NCBI RefSeq assembly: GCF_026914185.1
Contig: NC_070564.1
Span: 1,116,001 to 1,180,000 of the forward strand
Direction of reading: 5' to 3'
Length of the DNA stretch: 64,000 nucleotides
Source: Puccinia triticina
Taxonomy: Eukaryota > Basidiomycota > Pucciniomycetes > Pucciniales > Pucciniaceae
In this document: positions 55,136-64,000 of the stretch, in pieces
How positions within the stretch are numbered: position 1 is the stretch's first letter
Layout of the letters: the number at the start of each line of letters is the position of its first letter
The notes under the pieces: generated by a model
Told to the model about the DNA's origin: nothing
Databases searched by the model: none
What the model saw: only the letters and a program-made list of their open reading frames with translations
Position numbers and translations under genes: made by a program

Positions 55136-55522
55136 TTATTCATAAATTTTCTTGGCTGCTTGACGATTCTCTTTCCTTGTGTGTTTTTTCGAAGTTTTGT
55201 TTTGAATTCTATCAGAGATTTCGACTCCTCTTTGAATTTTTAACTTCTGTTTATTGCTTAAGGCTTTCGGTTTTCTAGTCGTTCGGCTGTCCTTGAGGTC
55301 GGCTTTCAGATTTTTGGTTGCGGGCGCAGGAGTTGGATTTCTTATATCTTCGTGGGACGCGAGAGGCTCATGTGGAACGACATCCTGCATCGGTTGGGCT
55401 CGTCTTTCCAGACCTGGAAGAAAGTCATTTCCGGAAGTAACAAACATAACACTCAGCTTGGCTCTCCATTTAATGAGCTGCCGATTGGACTTACGAGTGA
55501 GTTTTCTCTTTTGAACAGCCAT
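55136..55522 (-). CDS. Small basic protein, Alb1-like (tentative)
   Basis: Exon 1 runs 55522-55495 and exon 2 runs 55413-55136, with an 81-bp GTAAGT...TTCCAG intron, giving 101 residues starting MAVQKRKLT. Unspliced reading would start further upstream and include non-conserved text, so the spliced form is preferred. It is strongly basic, with a C-terminal helix LSNKQKLKIQRGVEISDRIQ followed by NKTSKKHTRKENRQ. This organisation and the KQK...R.....I..D..Q pattern resemble Alb1, the shuttling pre-60S factor that partners Arx1. The match rests on pattern only. A nuclear/nucleolar role fits its composition. It could also be another small ribosome-biogenesis protein. Confidence 0.5.
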   Translation of the reverse strand: MAVQKRKLTRKSNRQLIKWRAKLSVMFVTSGNDFLPGLERRAQPMQDVVPHEPLASHEDIRNPTPAPATKNLKADLKDSRTTRKPKALSNKQKLKIQRGVEISDRIQNKTSKKHTRKENRQAAKKIYE

Positions 55523-55639
55523 GTCCCAAGGATGATATACGACCGGGCCTGGTTGGATCGCTGTTTCAAAGAAGTTCGGCTGCTGGTGTTCAAGAATCAA
55601 AGCTGCTGTTCAAAGAAGTTCAGCTGGGCGTTGAAAGTG

Positions 55640-56534
55640 GAATTTGCATAGATTCTCAAGCATGCATAGTCAAAAAACAACCCCCCGAAATCTCTCCACA
55701 TAAACTCCCCCGAACACACCCTTTGAGTACAACTGAGCATAAAAAATCGAAATCTCTGGGCAAGCCAATCGCCCCCGGAATCCTTGAAATTGAATTGATC
55801 TCAAAGAATGTCCTTCATCGCATGAAAATAATCTGACGAACAACCTATCCCTCTCATCAAACTGAGCAGACTCCTTCGGAGGCACCCACCCAAGCAATAG
55901 TGACGCAACCGGGTACCCATCCAACACAAGCTCAAGGTTGGAGTGGCAGCTGGCTTGGTGCATCCCAAGGCGGCTGTCGTCGTCGGTGCAGCCAAGCCTC
56001 TCAGACTTCCGGTCAAGAAACCATCATGGACATCCAATTCAAACTGGAATTTTACTTCCTCCCATGAATTTGATGAAGACAGCAACATAGACTGTAGACA
56101 CATCCAAACAGCAAAACTCATGCTGCCACTCATGAGCTCACAAAGCATGAAAGAGCAGTATGTACCGGTTTTTCAGAGGGCCTGTTGTTTGATTTTCCTT
56201 TTTTTCCTGTCTTGCTTCCCTGTGAATCAAGTCAGGCACCTCATTGTAATGTCTGGGGAGTTGTATTTGTAAAATCTACAATTACAACTGAAATACCCTG
56301 TAGTTATGTGATTTTATTTGGCAAATGTTCGATATCCTAATGAAAACCTATTTACGCGTGTGGATATGATAATGGACTGCGGCAGGTGGATTCAATTACA
56401 CAATCCTAATCTCGTGTAAGGAGTCGAGTAGTTTTATGAGGAAAGCTTTAGATGATGTCCTTCCGGATTGATGGAAGATTTTGTTACTTGTTCAGGCAGC
56501 GAAGTATCTTGGATTTTTATGGTAGAAAAGCCAA
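55640..56534. other. Intergenic; no supported gene
   Basis: Upstream region of the minus-strand gene at 55136 and downstream region of the GH43 gene. Frames on both strands are short and lack domains. Confidence 0.5.
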
Positions 56535-58368
56535 TTATACTGAAGATGGGCGGGAGGCAGAAGTGGATTTTGAAAGCGGTTCTGCAAAAACGGTAAACTC
56601 ATGGACCCCGGGCCTGCCAGGGCGTTTGTTGTGCATATTAGTGATATTCTGGACCTTGACAACGACATATCGACAGTTGAAGTCGTTGAGCACGGGAGCA
56701 GAGACGAAGCCGACGCGGGTGTTGTTCGATTGGTCGAGGAAGGGCTTGTAGGGGCCGTTGGCTTTGAGACTGCCCTCAACGATGAATTGGGCCGCCGCCT
56801 CGCTCCCCGAAGTGAGGAAAGTCGTCAGCTCGATGTGACGCAACTTGTGAACCGCCCCAAGGTCAACCGCATAGATGAATGGCACAGAGGTCGGCTGGAA
56901 AAAGGATCGCGGTCTCGTGTTTACTCCACTGTTAGCTAAAGTTTCAGGATGGTCTACATAGCAGACGAGGTCGGAAAGGTCAGTTTGTGAAGATCCAGCA
57001 CGCATAGAATATGAGTTTGGGCTACGAAATCGAGGAAAACTCGAAGAAGAAGAAGAAAAACAGAACAGTACCTTTAGCAGCGCCAGTGGAGGCGACCGGT
57101 TTTCCGACTGAAACGATTCGTCCGTTTTGGACTCCATAGGCGCGAGCGTTGTCACCAGTGTCTCGGTAGAGCACTTCTGGATAGAAGGCACAAGTAGCCG
57201 CTCCTTTGTGTACACTAATAATCAGGAGGACCTGCCGTAGGGGGGTCCCTTCGGGGTCGATATCTGGGATCCTCCATTTGTTTGCACGCATGACGAAGGA
57301 GGAGCCGATCTTGACAATCTCGCCCGATTGGGCGGAGAACCCTCCAAGATTACCGATGATCTGATTCTCGCTCCAGGGTCCGGCGATATTCGAGGCGGAG
57401 ATGTACTTGCCTGTGGATGGATACCATCCGGCGGCGATAGAGGTGAAGAGATAGTACATGCCTTCGTGGTGGATCATCGCCGGTGCCTCGCGCGCCTGGC
57501 CCTTCAAGACGGTGGCGACCAATTCCTTGACCTGGTGCCAGTCTGGGGTAAGGCGGTAGATGTTCATGTCCCGGTTGGTGTTGGTCGAGGAGATGACATA
57601 CCCCGATTGGTCGACATCGACAAAGAACGCAAGATCACGGGAGTCATGGCCGAGCGGCCTGGAAGAACCCCCGAATTTCCACGAGCCTTGACCAGGTCGA
57701 CCATAGCCGACAGCAGCTTCTCCTTTTCCATAGCCGCCGGCCTCTTCCCAATGTGCCCACATTACTACCTCCGTGGTGGTTGGGTTTTGGACAAACGACA
57801 GGGATTCTAACTTGCAAGTGCCCTTCGGACTTCCTGTGCAAACTTCCTTCCTCGTCAAAACTACTCGATGCTCTTCGAACGTATAGCCATCCAGCGAGCT
57901 AAATTCTTTGATTGCAGACATTCCCTCCTTGTCAGATACCAGGTGATACTCGTAGTAGGTATCATCTAGGTGGATTTTCGAACGTATATCGAGTTTTTCA
58001 GACTTGATGTTGTCGTATGAACTGAAGCCTTCCAAGGTTTCGGAGGGCAACGGATTTCGAGTAACGACGTTGGAGCCCTCGGCAGGGTCGACACCCAGAC
58101 TGAAGACTTGATAGGAGTGTGGACCTTCAGGCACATCGTAATCGTCATAACTTCGGAAAGGTCCGGAGGCAAGTGCTTGAAACCCGGAGTCGGATGATTT
58201 GCGGTAGACACGAAACTTCTCTGCCTTCGAGTCTGATGTCCAAATCAGCTTGACGTTTCTGACTGAGTCGTCGGCAAGCTTGAAGTCTTGAGCAAGTAAT
58301 TGAATTTTCGCCAAGACGGTGAGAAACAGCGATAGGAAGGCGATCAGGCCCCAGAAAAATTTCGACAT
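56535..58368 (-). CDS. Secreted GH43-like glycosidase with F5/8C domain
   Basis: Exon 1 runs 58368-57072 and exon 2 runs 56953-56535, with a 118-bp intron (GTACTG ... CTATGTAG), giving 571 residues. The acceptor was chosen because nearer AGs put the C-terminal domain out of frame. A signal peptide spans residues 1-20; residues about 35-95 look like an FN3-type beta domain (VKLIWTSDSKAEKFRVYRKS). A five-bladed GH43-type core follows: HDSRDLAFFVD with D245, and REAPAM with E295, the usual general acid. Residues about 433-560 form a discoidin/F5/8C carbohydrate-binding domain (YAVDLGAVHKLRHIELTTF ... VVKVQNITN). GH43 enzymes cut arabinose-, xylose- or galactose-containing wall polymers. The exact substrate and the catalytic base cannot be fixed by eye. 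A TATAAAAG box lies 98 bp upstream. Confidence 0.8.
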
Positions 58369-58465
58369 CTATGGTTCAAGATAGCAGAGTAAGGGGTTAA
58401 GACGAATGTGGCTCGGTGAGGGGGTGATAGCGATGGGTGAAGTCGAATGAGTGTCTGGAAGAAGA

Positions 58466-58473
58466 CTTTTATA
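58466..58473 (-). promoter_or_regulatory. TATA box of the GH43 gene
   Basis: TATAAAAG on the minus strand, about 98 bp before the ATG at 58368, with CT-rich sequence between (TCTTCTTCC), a common fungal promoter arrangement. Confidence 0.6.
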
Positions 58474-59513
58474 CAAAGGGGGGGATTATTATGATTGTCA
58501 GAAAACGGCAAGCCTTGAAGGAGTTTGAACTGTTTTGGGTTGTGTGGCAAGACCAAGACTCATGGAGAGCTATGGCAAATATGCAAAAGGCACGACACCA
58601 ATAAAAGAAGCACCTTGATTGGGAATCTCTCAATAGACGGCGCAGGCTGGCACAAGCCTAGCCTAACTAGCCCTCTTGAGCGGAGGCTGCGTCCCGAAGG
58701 AATCTCCATAGTGGTCGCGGTTGTATGCACCAGGGAGGGGCTTGCGAGCTTCCCCGTGAAACCGTTGTGGGATGGTGGCGTGTACCGAATATACAGAAAC
58801 TCGGCGGGCGTTTTTAGCAACAACCTGACTAGCAACAAGCTTGGCGCAAGCAGCTAAAGGAAGCGGGCCGGACTCTGTATGAAGAAGTGCTCAGAGCTTT
58901 CGAGACCGCCATGGGGGTGGAGGGATCAGGCCCTGTACGAGCCTATGGACCCGCAACCGTTGCTCGGTGGGTCCTTTATCTGCTGATTCGATCAGCCGGG
59001 GGCCGGCTCCATTGGGCCCGGTTCTGGAGTGTTTCCATGATAGCATACAACGAAGTGCGTGTCCACCTGCACAGGGGGGCGAATGTTTCCAGCGTCCGCA
59101 CGGGTCCCCCAACATTGACGTCTGATAACAGCCGGTTGTGCAACCGGCACCGGATCCATCCGAAAGAAAAAAAATTTCGCTGCGCCCGGTGAGGCTTGGC
59201 AGATGGTGAAAGGAGTTACCAGCAGGGAGAAATTGGGAAGTTTACGAGCAGCGGATCGGGGTTGGTGCAGCCCTTTTTACTCTATGCCGCGTCTTTTTTT
59301 CCTTTCTTTTGGAATCGAGATGCATGTGGGGGTGGATTGTGATTGGTCTTTGTGAAGAGCGAATGGAAATGTTGAGCAAGCAAAGAAACGGACAACTTCA
59401 CGAGAGGAAAGCATCGCCTTGAGAAGAGGAGGTGACCGGCAGGAGTACTATTTCTCCTTGTGGAGCCAACGAATGGTCAACAGGAAGATAACCAAACCAA
59501 CACACAAGCTTCC
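58474..59513. other. Divergent intergenic region, no supported gene
   Basis: Lies between the minus-strand GH43 gene and the plus-strand RING gene, so it holds both promoters. Plus-strand frames at 58525-58857 and 58887-59192 show no domain. Codon-like composition around 58680-59150 may be an old gene or repeat remnant. Confidence 0.4.
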
Positions 59514-61447
59514 ATGTCCTCTTCCCATCGCCATCAACCAATCCCGACGACTAGCCATGGCACCCATCCCAGGAGGCCGACCACCGCACCAGGCTCAACA
59601 TCCCTGAGGCCGGAGCTCGAGCGGAGGACGCCGTCGAATACAGAGGAGAATTGTGACCCATTCGAGTATCTGGGCTGTTCCAACTGCACCGATGACTTCT
59701 CTAGCCATCGGGCCTCGCAAACCTCCTACAAGCCAAGCTCGTTCTGGCTAATGGAATGTGGTCATCTGGTGGGCAGTGTGATTTATCCAACCCTCAAATC
59801 AACGCCATCCAATCCTGATGACCACTATTTCCCTCTGCCGTTTACCACAGGCTTGCGCGCCCTGCCTAGGCTACCCGGATGGTATGCTGGCTCATGGACA
59901 CACTCTGTCATCATTGTTGGATTAGATTTGTGATGTTGACCATTCAAACACTTTTGAGCAGTCCAAGAACTCGACCCAACCCAACACTATCGTTGCCCGA
60001 TTCCATCGTGTCGTGGGTTTCGCTCAGCAGTGTATGAGCTCAATCGACAGAAGCCAATCCCTCCGGCAATCAAGGAATTCTTCGAGAATCCCAACTCGAT
60101 GACCGAACGATTGGGCTCAGTCCTATCCTTCCAAAACCGTCAGATGAAGATGAGGATCGCAAACTTGAATAAGCTCGTCCACGTCCAGCGGCAAGCGCTG
60201 CGCCAACATCAGGCTAACTCGAACCAGGAGGTGCCCATCCTCAAGCAGCAGGTCTATGACCTCAAACACCAGCTACGTGCCCTCAAACACCAGCTCCAAC
60301 AGCAGCATGCTCCTAGGCCGGCCCTTCAGCTTCCAATTCATCTGGATCAATTTGGTCAGCCTTCTAAACCCGTCAAGCGTCGAACTACGCTTGATCAAAA
60401 CCAAGGCCGCCAAGCTCAAGGAATCATGTATGATATCCCCGCTCTCGACCCACAAAATGAAATGCCCGAATGGTGTATGGTCAGAAGGGCTGACGTTGAT
60501 ACCTTACCTGCTTTGAACGACAGCCCTCGAGCATCGAGAGCTAGTTCGTTCCACCACCAACATTTTGACGAGCCTCGCAATCTGCCGCACGACCCACGGA
60601 TCAGTCGCCCACATACTGCAACAAGCTTCAATTCGAACCCGACTGTCCAGGTACCCAGGACTATCAGTCGTGGAGCCAACCAAGACCTCCCACTGGCTAA
60701 TATGAGGTAAGTTGATTGGTTTCGAAGAACTTGCTTCCTTTTTTCTTCCTCTTCTACTTCGAGCAGAAGGATCGATTAAACCAAGATGTTAAAAGTCATC
60801 TCTCCTAAAATAGCCACGAAGACCTGGGATTTGACCCTGACCGTCGACAAAGAACCGAGAACGATGCGCAAGAAAGGAGTTTCTTTGCGGGCGATGACCG
60901 ACAGGTATACAACCACCAACTGGGGGCGATCCCGGAGGATGAAGACCAAGCAGCATTCGTCGAAGATCTGCGTGTTGCAGGGGGGCCGAGCCGACGGGCG
61001 CCGATGAAGGAAAGGATGGGGGGAGTGGGGAGATCGGCGAGTGGGATGCGGGCAGAGCAGCCCGTCCGGATGCCGCCCGACCCGCGCAGAGCGTATGGCG
61101 CCCGAGTCAGGCCGATGCCGATGCCCACGCCCTCCCGGGCAGCCCCGGTGTCGGGCCGACGGCAGGAGACCTTCGCCCAGCCGGCTCGTCCGCCCAACCA
61201 AGCCATGAACATCCCCGCGAGACGCGACTCTCGAGTCGCAAACAATTCGCCTCTCGAAGGCTTCGTCTATCACCACGACCATCCGCGACCCAAGAACGCC
61301 ATCGTCACTCGCCCCGATCCTCGCCCACCCCGCCCTAACCCTATGCCCTTCCCTCAAAGGCCCCCGCCCGAACTCATCGAGCGTGCAACTCCGTCCAAAC
61401 GCCCTAATCCTTTCCTCTCCCGTGGCCCCGTCCGTCCTCGATTTTAG
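59514..61447 (+). CDS. HEI10/Zip3-like RING coiled-coil protein
   Basis: Exons 59514-59768, 59851-59881 (only 31 bp), 59962-60706 and 60814-61447; all phases fit and give 554 residues. The RING is assembled across three exons: C55-x2-C58, C82-x-H84-x2-C87-x2-C90, C107-x4-C112, a C3HC4 pattern. This only appears with the tiny exon, which supports the model. Then comes a conserved-looking linker (PPAIKEFFENP), a coiled coil at about 155-210 (heptads LKQQVYDLKHQLRALKHQLQ) and a long Pro/Arg-rich disordered tail. Short N-terminal RING, central coiled coil and disordered tail is the layout of meiotic crossover E3 ligases HEI10/Zip3/Cst9 (SUMO or ubiquitin). Assignment is by architecture, not by full-length comparison. 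Confidence 0.75.
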
Positions 61448-61854
61448 GACCCTGGAGGTCATCCGTGGACATCTCCGTCCACGCATACTTAGTCAATCAA
61501 AAACAAAAAAAAAACCCTCTAGGGTACATATATAGCATCGTTCATGCTTTGCTTTCTTCATGAAACCTCTGTTCTGTAATGTATCAAATTGTTCGACACA
61601 ATTCTGCCAAGAAGACAAGTGCGTGACAAGAAAGGGGGTTAGGTGGATGACTGTAGCAAGGCAGTCAAGCGAGTTGAGAACCAGTTCAGATTCTGTATAT
61701 TATTAGTCTGGGTTGGGGTCTTGTACCTAATCTATTGCAGTGCTGTTCTTGCTTCTCTCTCTTTTTCTCTCTTCACCCATCCTGTCTTGTCTCATATTTT
61801 TCTCCTCCTATCCATTTCTCCCCGAGAGACGCAAGAGAATAGATGAAGCGGGGA
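61448..61854. other. Tail-to-tail 3' intergenic region
   Basis: Separates two convergent genes, the RING gene (ends 61447) and NPR2 (ends 61855). Contains an A-run near 61503-61515 and T/C-rich sequence. No gene. Transcripts of both genes probably end here. Confidence 0.6.
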
Positions 61855-64000
61855 TTAGTAATAGATGGTTTGCATGGCGGAAGAGGGGGTGAAGGCGGCA
61901 GAGGAAGCCTGAGGGGAGAGGGTGATTTCCTCAAGGGAGAGGGTGTCGATGTATCGGAGGATCTGTTCGAGCTGGACCAAGCTGATCTTGAACTCGACAC
62001 AGAGCTCGTCGAGGTGATGGTTGCCGTTGAGCATGAGGGGCAAGTCTTTAGGGACCTGTACGGCGACGGAGAGGTGGTGGTGGAGGAGGGAGGAGCTGTT
62101 CTGTCGGACTGGATGGGACTGCTGCTGCTGATGGGGATGATGAGGGTCGAAGACGAGACTTGGTTTGCGGGCCGAGAGGGTTTTCTTGCGCGGGGCTTTC
62201 TTCGCCTCGTCTGGATGGTGAGGGCCGGGATGGCTGGAGTCGAAGTATTGCTGCTCGTGGGACAGAGTGCCGGGCGGGGAGAGGAGCGGGTGGGGGTGGT
62301 TGAGCCGCTTGAGGACGGCCAGCCAGGCCGGCTGGCGGGTGTTCGAAGAGCTGAGGCGATAGGAGGGGTGCCGGTGGCGTCCTCCGCGAGTAAACGAATG
62401 GGAACGAGTCAATGGGGCTAAGCGGAGCTCGGGAGCCTGGTGCTGTTCATCATCTTGATCTGCCGTGCTCTTGGCCGCTTGTTGCGGATGACTAAGGTCG
62501 GGATGAAGCGCCCAGATCGGATAGCAATTAACCCTTTTGAGAAAGCCTTTGATGGTCCCAAAACTGATGAACCGTCTGACATCGATATTCAACTCATGCA
62601 CTTGATTTTGTTCCATCCTACGTGGTGGACAGTGCATTCCCAGAAATCATAGAATTAGCAAAAAATCGTTTCGAGTTCTCATGGGTTAAGGTACTTACCA
62701 ATCGTGAACAGTAATTCCCGATTTGAATTCGTTGTAAAGGTTGAGGAGGTTTGAGATTGAATGAGATGAAGAATGATGAGGATGATGGTGATGATCACGA
62801 TTGAACAGGAATAATTCATCGACATCGTCATTGTGATCGACTGAATAACGTGAGCTATGAAACTGATTATCGGACCGATCTGCGCGCTCGGCGTGACCAT
62901 TATCTGGGCGGCCCCCGTCGGTCCAATTACTCTCTTTGGGTGGTTCCGGTGGGGGTGGGTCGGATGGACTGGCGGCCGGGTCAGTAAGTATGTAGTCCTT
63001 CAGCTCTTCTTGAAGCTTGATCGACTCGAAATCGTTCGAATCCCCTAAGAGATCGAACATCGTGCCTCCGATCAACTTGTATGAATTCGAAAACCTGAAT
63101 GGATCGGTGATCATACAACACCCAAAAAACCTTGATCACGAAAAAAGAGTGATGAGTACACCCATCTTACCATGTGGAAGAACAAGTAAACGAAGATTGC
63201 CCACACTAGATGTTGGATACACTCTCGTGTCAGATGGATATCAACATCTGCTAACCTCGAAATCTTCCGAACGGTTGCGGTGCCATCGATAAAAGGAACC
63301 AACTGCAAGCCAAAAAAAAAAAAAGATAATGATCAGATAATGTGGTTTGATGATGAAATATAAAAGATGTAAGAGCACGAACTTTGAACATGGTTAGATC
63401 CCAGGTGACTTCAGATCTCAATTTGAGGAACGAGACCAAGCTGATGGGCACGTTCCAGTCTTCGACTTTCGGAGGATTCCCGTAGAACGGGAACAGCTTC
63501 AAGTTCAGCAAGAACAATGCCGATGTAGAGGAGACCACTGGATCTGGATGAGGATGTTGCTCGTGCGAAGGCTGCAGTCGACGGTCTGCTTGTCGGCGTT
63601 TTCTCGAGGGAGACGAGGATGCGGATGAGGGTGAGGGCGATGTGCCTGAAACTGGGGCTGGTGTGGGATATTGATGGTTCAGTGAAATAGAAACCTCGGA
63701 AAACGAATTCAGCTCTTCAAATAATTCTTCCAAGATCGACTTGATCTCGAACCTCGAATTACTGGGCGCGGACAGCAGTGAGTTTTTCTCCTACAGAAGT
63801 CAATAAACGAACGTGGGTTAATCGAAAGAAAGGGATATGGAGATTGGGCTTGACTAAGACTAACCTCAAGCGATCTCAAGACTCTGCCGGTCTTTCTGAC
63901 GATGGGCTCGTACCCTAGCAGTTCGGAATCCTTGTCGAAGACGAAGCACAGATTGAACATGAAGAAGTTGCGCTCGTATTTCTCTTCGTCTTCGATCAGC
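61855..64000 (-). CDS. NPR2: NPR2, SEACIT/GATOR1 subunit (5' end beyond window)
   Basis: Minus-strand exons: 64000-63865 (partial), 63790-63383, 63302-63205, 63130-62699 and 62617-61855, with introns of 74-81 bp; 611 residues lie in the window. The frame is open to the window edge (KYERNFFMFNLCFV), so the true start is outside. Npr2/NPRL2 landmarks: FMFNLCFVFD and YEPIVRK near the start, WDLTMFK-LVPFIDG-VRKISRLADVDI, FRFSNSYKLI, then the C-terminal RRFISFGTIKGFLKRV and the winged-helix end LDELCVEFKISLVQLEQIL. It is longer than animal NPRL2 because of inserted Ser/Pro/His-rich loops (PSPSSASSSPS, HHHHPHHSS). Npr2 with Npr3 and Iml1 forms the GTPase-activating complex that restrains TORC1 when amino acids are short, at the vacuole. 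The protein looks intact. Confidence 0.92.

Noticed and set aside
56601..57810. Plus-strand frames opposite the GH43 gene
   Set aside because: Shadows; the minus strand has a signal peptide, GH43 motifs and an F5/8C domain.
60776..61486. 236-codon minus-strand frame, Arg/Gly-rich
   Set aside because: Opposite strand of the Pro/Arg-rich tail of the RING gene; composition explains the openness.
61843..62421. 192-codon plus-strand frame
   Set aside because: Antisense shadow of the last NPR2 exon, which has clear conserved motifs on the minus strand.

Overview
This window is eukaryotic and looks like a large, repeat-rich rust fungus (Pucciniales) genome. Genes carry short introns of about 60-120 bases with GT-AG (once GC-AG) ends. 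The host genes are fungal types: a CFEM secreted protein, an NPR2 subunit, a HEI10/Zip3-like RING protein, a secreted GH43 enzyme and a VTS1-type SAM domain. The transposon set (GCM-finger Mutator-like element, DIRS, Tc1, Ty3) fits rust fungi. I cannot name the genus from sequence alone.

Layout. Bases 1-10.1 kb are a decayed minus-strand Ty3/Gypsy relic (gag, protease, RT/RNase H, integrase) broken by at least four younger insertions: a 936-bp element with a 9-bp duplication, a 238-bp MITE, a hAT remnant and a CACTA-like element. Bases 10.1-12.9 kb hold tandem repeats, a TIR element containing a Tourist-like MITE, dispersed repeats and a cytochrome b5-domain fragment. Bases 12.9-33.2 kb are a Russian-doll nest. 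A VTS1-like SAM gene fragment is split by a minus-strand LTR element (12987-32910, 4-bp duplication GCGG). The right LTR of that element is split by a Mutator-like transposon (19318-32345, 9-bp duplication ATATTTTAG). The last exon of its transposase is split by a young Ty3 element (23599-31829, 4-bp duplication CCAA). Removing each insertion with one duplication copy restores the reading frame beneath it, which gives the order of events.

Bases 33.2-43.5 kb are almost gene-free: minisatellites, a large inverted-repeat structure, MITEs, a solo LTR of the 12987-32910 family in the opposite direction and an 836-bp non-autonomous MULE. A three-exon gene ending in a SAM-like domain lies at 43574-44986. 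A Tc1-like transposase gene (minus strand) follows and is split by a DIRS-type element (46890-51785). That element has the split-repeat layout A1...B1-A2-B2, an intron in its gag gene and no tyrosine recombinase.

Bases 53.3-64 kb are the host gene island: a CFEM protein (plus), a small basic Alb1-like protein (minus), a secreted GH43 plus F5/8C protein (minus), a HEI10/Zip3-like RING coiled-coil protein (plus) and, convergent to it, the NPR2 subunit of the nitrogen-sensing SEACIT/GATOR1 complex (minus, cut by the window edge).

The most unusual items are: a Mutator-like transposase carrying a GCM-type zinc finger and a ubiquitin-protease-like domain; a motif (GTAAGT ... TGCACCTC ... GTGAGC) repeated at ORF boundaries of the Ty3 element and also found in its diverged relic; and an over-long tRNA-Tyr-derived primer-binding site.
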